Source: Comamonadaceae bacterium CG_4_10_14_3_um_filter_60_75 (GTDB taxonomy: Bacteria > Pseudomonadota > Gammaproteobacteria > Burkholderiales > Burkholderiaceae_C). From it: a DNA stretch of 7,637 nt. The notes beneath the pieces are model-generated. The model was not told the origin of the DNA and searched no databases. It saw nothing but the letters and a program-made list of their open reading frames with translations. Position 1 is the stretch's first letter. Each line of letters begins with the position of its first letter. This document shows, piece by piece, positions 5,739 to 7,637 of the stretch. The translations under genes and the position numbers were made by a program. The stretch spans positions 1-7,637 of the forward strand of contig PFKL01000192.1 of assembly GCA_002784245.1 (NCBI GenBank), written 5' to 3'.

Positions 5739-6542
5739 GCCCAACGTGACACGCGCCTCATCGGCCGTGGCCAGGTCTCGCCCAAGCTCCTGGGCCAGGC
5801 GCGCGATGCGTGCCACCAGCTGCGCGTTGCTGCTGGCCAGTTCGCCCTTGCGGTAGTACACGTTGTCTTCAAAACCAACGCGCACATGGCCGCCGAGCAC
5901 GATGGCCAGGGTGGCCAGCGGCAACTGCGCCGCGCCGATGCCGGCCACGGTCCAGGTCGCATCGGGCGGCAGTTGCGAGCGCAAATACATCAGTGCTTCG
6001 GGTGTACCGGCCATGCCGCCGGGAATGCCCAGCACCAAGTCAAAGTGCGCCGGGCTGTCCAGCAGGCCTTTTTTGAGCCAACGGTTGGCCGTGGTGAGCA
6101 TGCCGGTATCGAAGATTTCCAGCTCGGGCTTCACGCCGTGGGCGCGCATGCCCTGGGCAAAGGTTTCCATGTCGGCGGGGTGGTTCATGAACACGTCGCC
6201 ACCAAAGTTGACCGTGCCCATCGACAGAGTGGCCATTTCGGGCTTCAGCGTCACCGGCGCCAGGCGCTCGGTCGCCGTCATGCCGACCGCGCCGCCGGTA
6301 GAGACCTGCACGATCACGTCGCAGCGTTTTTTTACCTCGGTGATGATCTGGCGATAGACCTCTTTGTCTTGCGTCGGTGTGCCATCGGGCAAGCGCGCGT
6401 GCACGTGCACGATGGCGGCACCCGCGGCGGCGCATTCGGCGGCGGCGATGCCGATTTCTTCGGGCGTGATCGGCAGCGCCGGTTGCTGTGCGCGGGTGAC
6501 TTCAGCGCCGGTCAGTGCCGCGGTGATGATGAGTTTGTTCAT
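5730..6542 (-). CDS. kce: 3-keto-5-aminohexanoate cleavage enzyme (BKACE family)
   Basis: This 270-residue TIM-barrel zinc enzyme condenses 3-keto-5-aminohexanoate with acetyl-CoA, giving 3-aminobutyryl-CoA and acetoacetate in lysine fermentation. Zinc ligands H46 and H48 (AAIVHVHAR) and E225 in VRVGFEDNVYY are present. R221, D226 and E14 fit the active site of the characterised Cloacimonas enzyme, with a five-residue offset at the C-terminal end. VSTGGAVGMTATERL (80-94) and LSMGTVNFGGDVFMN (106-120) are BKACE hallmarks. BKACE members act on many beta-keto acids, so the Kce assignment rests on context: kal ends 12 bases upstream and kamE lies further up. ATG at 6542 is preceded by AAGGG (6552-6556), nine bases away, which overlaps the kal stop codon and sits in a repeat remnant. 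The stop is inside repeat copy B. Confidence 0.9.
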   Translation of the reverse strand: MNKLIITAALTGAEVTRAQQPALPITPEEIGIAAAECAAAGAAIVHVHARLPDGTPTQDKEVYRQIITEVKKRCDVIVQVSTGGAVGMTATERLAPVTLKPEMATLSMGTVNFGGDVFMNHPADMETFAQGMRAHGVKPELEIFDTGMLTTANRWLKKGLLDSPAHFDLVLGIPGGMAGTPEALMYLRSQLPPDATWTVAGIGAAQLPLATLAIVLGGHVRVGFEDNVYYRKGELASSNAQLVARIARLAQELGRDLATADEARVTLGIK

Positions 6543-6583
6543 AGCAGCTTGCCCTTAATTCTTTTGGGCTGGAGCCTTGTTTC
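6543..6583. repeat. Repeat remnant, copy C, spanning the kal-kce junction
   Basis: On the minus strand GGCTCCAGCCC, a purine-rich spacer, AATTAAGGGCAAG and CTGCTATG follow the same order as the reverse complements of copies A and B (GGCCTCCAGCCCTTTCAGAAT and GGCTTCTAGCCCTTATCAAT). The outer hairpin half is missing. If homologous, this remnant supplies about the last nine codons of kal, its stop codon, and the Shine-Dalgarno of kce. The alignment is by eye and short, so chance is not excluded. Confidence 0.45.
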
Positions 6584-6968
6584 TTTGGCAACTGGCGGGC
6601 ACCACGCAGGTGCCACTGGCGCGGCAGACCACGAGAGGCTCGGCCAATACGTCAGCAGCGCTCGGTTGGTTCGCAAGTCCTGCGGGCACGATGACCTTGC
6701 GTGCTTCAAACGTCATTTTGCGAGAGGTGTTGCCCATGGCAACGATGCTTCCTGTGGCTTCGATGTAGTCCCCGGCGTGCACCGGGGCCAGAAACTCGAT
6801 GCTGTCGTAGGCCACAAACAGGCCCTCGTCGCCGTCGCTGCGGATCAAGAGCTCGGTGGCCACGTCGCCAAACAGGTTGAGCATGCGTGCGCCGTCGACC
6901 AGGCCGCCGGCGTAGTGGGCGTCGTGGGCGCTGATGCGCAGGCGGATCAGGCTGGTGATGTTTTGCAT
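6555..6968 (-). CDS. kal: 3-aminobutyryl-CoA ammonia-lyase
   Basis: This 137-residue hotdog-fold enzyme eliminates ammonia from L-3-aminobutyryl-CoA to give crotonyl-CoA, the step after Kce in lysine fermentation. The stretches RISAHDAHYAGGLVDGARML (11-30), LFGDVATELLIRSDGDEGL (32-50), FLAPVHAGDYIEATG (59-73), GNTSRKMTFEARKV (79-92) and SAADVLAEPLVVC (103-115) resemble Kal from fermenting anaerobes as I recall it. ATG at 6968 has AAAGGA at 6975-6980, six bases ahead. The tail after VVCRASGTCVVP (residues 113-124) is unusual: the last residues (NKAPAQKN) are encoded by sequence resembling the dispersed repeat, so the C-terminus may have been altered by insertion. The stop lies 12 bases before kce, giving close coupling. 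Confidence 0.9.
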   Translation of the reverse strand: MQNITSLIRLRISAHDAHYAGGLVDGARMLNLFGDVATELLIRSDGDEGLFVAYDSIEFLAPVHAGDYIEATGSIVAMGNTSRKMTFEARKVIVPAGLANQPSAADVLAEPLVVCRASGTCVVPASCQRNKAPAQKN

Positions 6969-7000
6969 GGTGTGTCCTTTGTTTTAGGAAATGGTGTTGA

Positions 7001-7063
7001 TCATTTCACATGCTTTGTGTGCTTCAAATGCCTTGTTTGCTTCGTGTGCCTCGTTTACTTCAC
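7001..7063. repeat. Diverged 9-base tandem repeat
   Basis: Seven 9-base units can be laid out: TCATTTCAC, ATGCTTTGT, GTGCTTCAA, ATGCCTTGT, TTGCTTCGT, GTGCCTCGT, TTACTTCAC. The five central units (7010-7054) fit roughly RTGCYTYGT, and the two flanking units resemble each other. On the minus strand the tract would read as a tripeptide repeat (E/K)-A-(H/N/F/C) in a small frame ending 15 bases before kal. That codon use (GCA, GAA) is unlike the GC-ending codons of the neighbouring genes. Confidence 0.6.
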
Positions 7064-7085
7064 GTTTAACCCGCGCCGCGGCAGT

Positions 7086-7135
7086 CTTTGGCGGCTTCCT
7101 CATGGTGGAGTACCACAAATCGTCAGCCGCCAAAG
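7086..7135. repeat. Inverted repeat, 11-base perfect arms
   Basis: CTTTGGCGGCT (7086-7096) and AGCCGCCAAAG (7125-7135) are perfectly complementary across a 28-base loop. The loop contains a smaller stem, GTGG-AGTA-CCAC. It directly adjoins another stem-loop at 7136-7164. It lies about 120 bases upstream of kal. Confidence 0.65.
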
Positions 7136-7164
7136 CCAGCCACGTCGCTGGCGCTGGTGGCTGG
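7136..7164. repeat. Inverted repeat, 8-base perfect arms
   Basis: CCAGCCAC (7136-7143) and GTGGCTGG (7157-7164) form a perfect 8-base stem around a 13-base loop. It begins at the base after the 7086-7135 stem-loop ends, so the two form a tandem pair. Confidence 0.55.
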
Positions 7165-7255
7165 AAAACCAAAACCGCAGGCCTGGTGCTGTTTTTGCTT
7201 CAGTCGGTGTTTGCATTTGACTTCATCTTCATCAACTTTCGCACGCCAACAAACT

Positions 7256-7333
7256 CGCGTGGTAACCGGCAGGGGTGGCCACCGATTTCTGGAACTCCAG
7301 CATGAGGTGGCCGCCCCTGCCGGTTGCCGCGCG
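7256..7333. repeat. Long inverted repeat, 28-base arms, downstream of kamE
   Basis: Arms 7256-7283 and 7306-7333 pair at 25 of 28 positions. All three exceptions (7260, 7263, 7276) are T opposite G, so a plus-strand RNA would pair fully with G-U wobbles, while the minus strand would have A-C mismatches. The core arm is AACCGGCAGGGGTGGCCACC (7264-7283). The 22-base loop contains CTGG-AACT-CCAG. It starts 49 bases after the kamE stop in the kamE direction. There is no U-run on the minus strand, so a simple terminator is not indicated. Confidence 0.75.
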
Positions 7334-7382
7334 GGGCAAACCAACCAAGCTGGAAAAGATGTCCACCACCAAACCGCCAGCC

Positions 7383-7637
7383 TCAATGCCTCTTGCACCA
7401 CTCATGAATCGCAAACGACGCGACATCCTCCGCATACGACTTGGTGCCAAAACCGGCGTCATAACCCAGCTCTTTGGCCAGCTCGTGGCTGATGCGCGGG
7501 CCGCCCACCACCAGGATGATCTGGTCACGCAGGCCCTCGGCTTCCAGCAGGTCGGCCAGTTTGGTCAGGTTGTCCAGGTGAATGTTTTTTTGCGTCACGA
7601 TTTGCGACACCAGAATCACGTCGGCCTTTTCATCAAT
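7383..7637 (-). CDS. kamE: Lysine 5,6-aminomutase beta subunit, C-terminal part
   Basis: The window shows the last 84 codons and stop of a larger gene whose start lies beyond 7637. KamE is the B12-binding subunit of D-lysine 5,6-aminomutase. With KamD it uses adenosylcobalamin and PLP to move the terminal amino group of lysine, beta-lysine or D-lysine, early in lysine fermentation. Visible are DVILVSQIVTQKNIHLDN, LLEAEGLRDQIILVVGGPRI and SHELAKELGYDAGFGTKSYA. These match the C-terminal Rossmann-like cobalamin-binding domain and include the GGPRISHELAKELGYDAGFG hallmark. The cobalamin-ligand DxHxxG motif and the PLP lysine lie upstream, outside the window. The stop is TGA at 7383-7385. KamD and 3,5-diaminohexanoate dehydrogenase (Kdd) are expected nearby, beyond the right edge. 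Confidence 0.92.
   Translation of the reverse strand: MDEKADVILVSQIVTQKNIHLDNLTKLADLLEAEGLRDQIILVVGGPRISHELAKELGYDAGFGTKSYAEDVASFAIHEWCKRH

Larger units (their letters stand above)
6969..7382. other. 414-base structured gap between kamE and kal
   Basis: No recognisable gene was found. On the minus strand, after kamE, the order is: a long inverted repeat (7256-7333), a GC-poorer stretch, two adjacent stem-loops (7136-7164 and 7086-7135), a 9-base periodic tract (7001-7063), then the kal ribosome-binding site. The open frames across it, a 62-codon TTG-start frame on the minus strand (6984-7172) and a 104-codon frame on the plus strand (6991-7305), show no family I know. The density of inverted repeats argues for a structured transcript or mobile remnant. 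Confidence 0.6.

Noticed and set aside
5712..7220. A 502-codon plus-strand open frame across kce and kal.
   Set aside because: It is antisense to two well-supported genes, has histidine/glycine/arginine-rich low-complexity composition typical of antisense frames in GC-rich DNA, and matches no family.
6991..7305. A 104-codon plus-strand frame with a hydrophobic segment in the kamE-kal gap.
   Set aside because: AGGA is only one base from the ATG, no family is recognised, and the frame runs through two inverted repeats, the 9-base tract and half of the long palindrome.
7256..7333. Intrinsic terminator of kamE.
   Set aside because: No run of U follows the stem on the minus strand, and the stem is far longer than usual for such a terminator.
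7232..7382. A possible degraded gene fragment downstream of kamE (minus-strand frame with a protein-like stretch).
   Set aside because: The stretch sits on the long palindrome, has no recognisable motif, and its upstream part is simply the kamE sequence in another frame.

Overview
The window looks like part of a betaproteobacterial chromosome, most likely Comamonadaceae (Rhodoferax/Polaromonas-like). The reasons are the moderately high GC with GC-rich third codon positions, the protein families, and an intergenic repeat of a kind I associate with that family. This assignment is inference. Ten protein genes are supported: eight complete and two cut by the window edges. No rRNA, tRNA, CRISPR array, prophage or insertion sequence was seen.

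Layout. Bases 1-747 (minus) hold most of an AmmeMemoRadiSam protein B gene (amrB). It is divergent from a PduO-type cob(I)alamin adenosyltransferase (856-1431, plus), and a good sigma70-type promoter for amrB lies between them. A small DUF465/YdcH-type gene (1456-1674, minus) and a PaaI/EntH-type hotdog thioesterase (1861-2283, minus) follow. A 450-base intergenic region carries an 88-base palindromic element and an AT-rich promoter/operator-like zone. It leads into a two-gene arginine-catabolic operon, ornithine cyclodeaminase (2734-3822) and arginase (3819-4736), which overlap by ATGA and together convert arginine to urea, ammonia and proline. A DMT/EamA transporter (4743-5633, minus) converges on it.

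The right side (minus strand) is part of a lysine-fermentation cluster. In transcription order it has the C-terminal part of lysine 5,6-aminomutase beta subunit (kamE, 7383-7637), a 414-base gap rich in inverted repeats, 3-aminobutyryl-CoA ammonia-lyase (kal, 6555-6968) and 3-keto-5-aminohexanoate cleavage enzyme (kce, 5730-6542). Lysine 5,6-aminomutase needs adenosylcobalamin, so the adenosyltransferase at the left end could supply its cofactor. The window thus combines arginine/ornithine and lysine catabolism with B12 cofactor activation.

The most interesting unexplained structure is non-coding. (i) The kamE-kal gap holds three inverted repeats and a 9-base periodic tract. (ii) A dispersed repeat occurs three times (about 1783-1855, 5677-5738, 6543-6583). 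Two copies have a hairpin whose stem bases differ in a compensatory way, and the third copy forms the C-terminal codons of kal and the ribosome-binding region of kce. (iii) An 88-base near-perfect palindrome lies between the thioesterase and ornithine cyclodeaminase genes. I did not find a clearly new multi-gene system.
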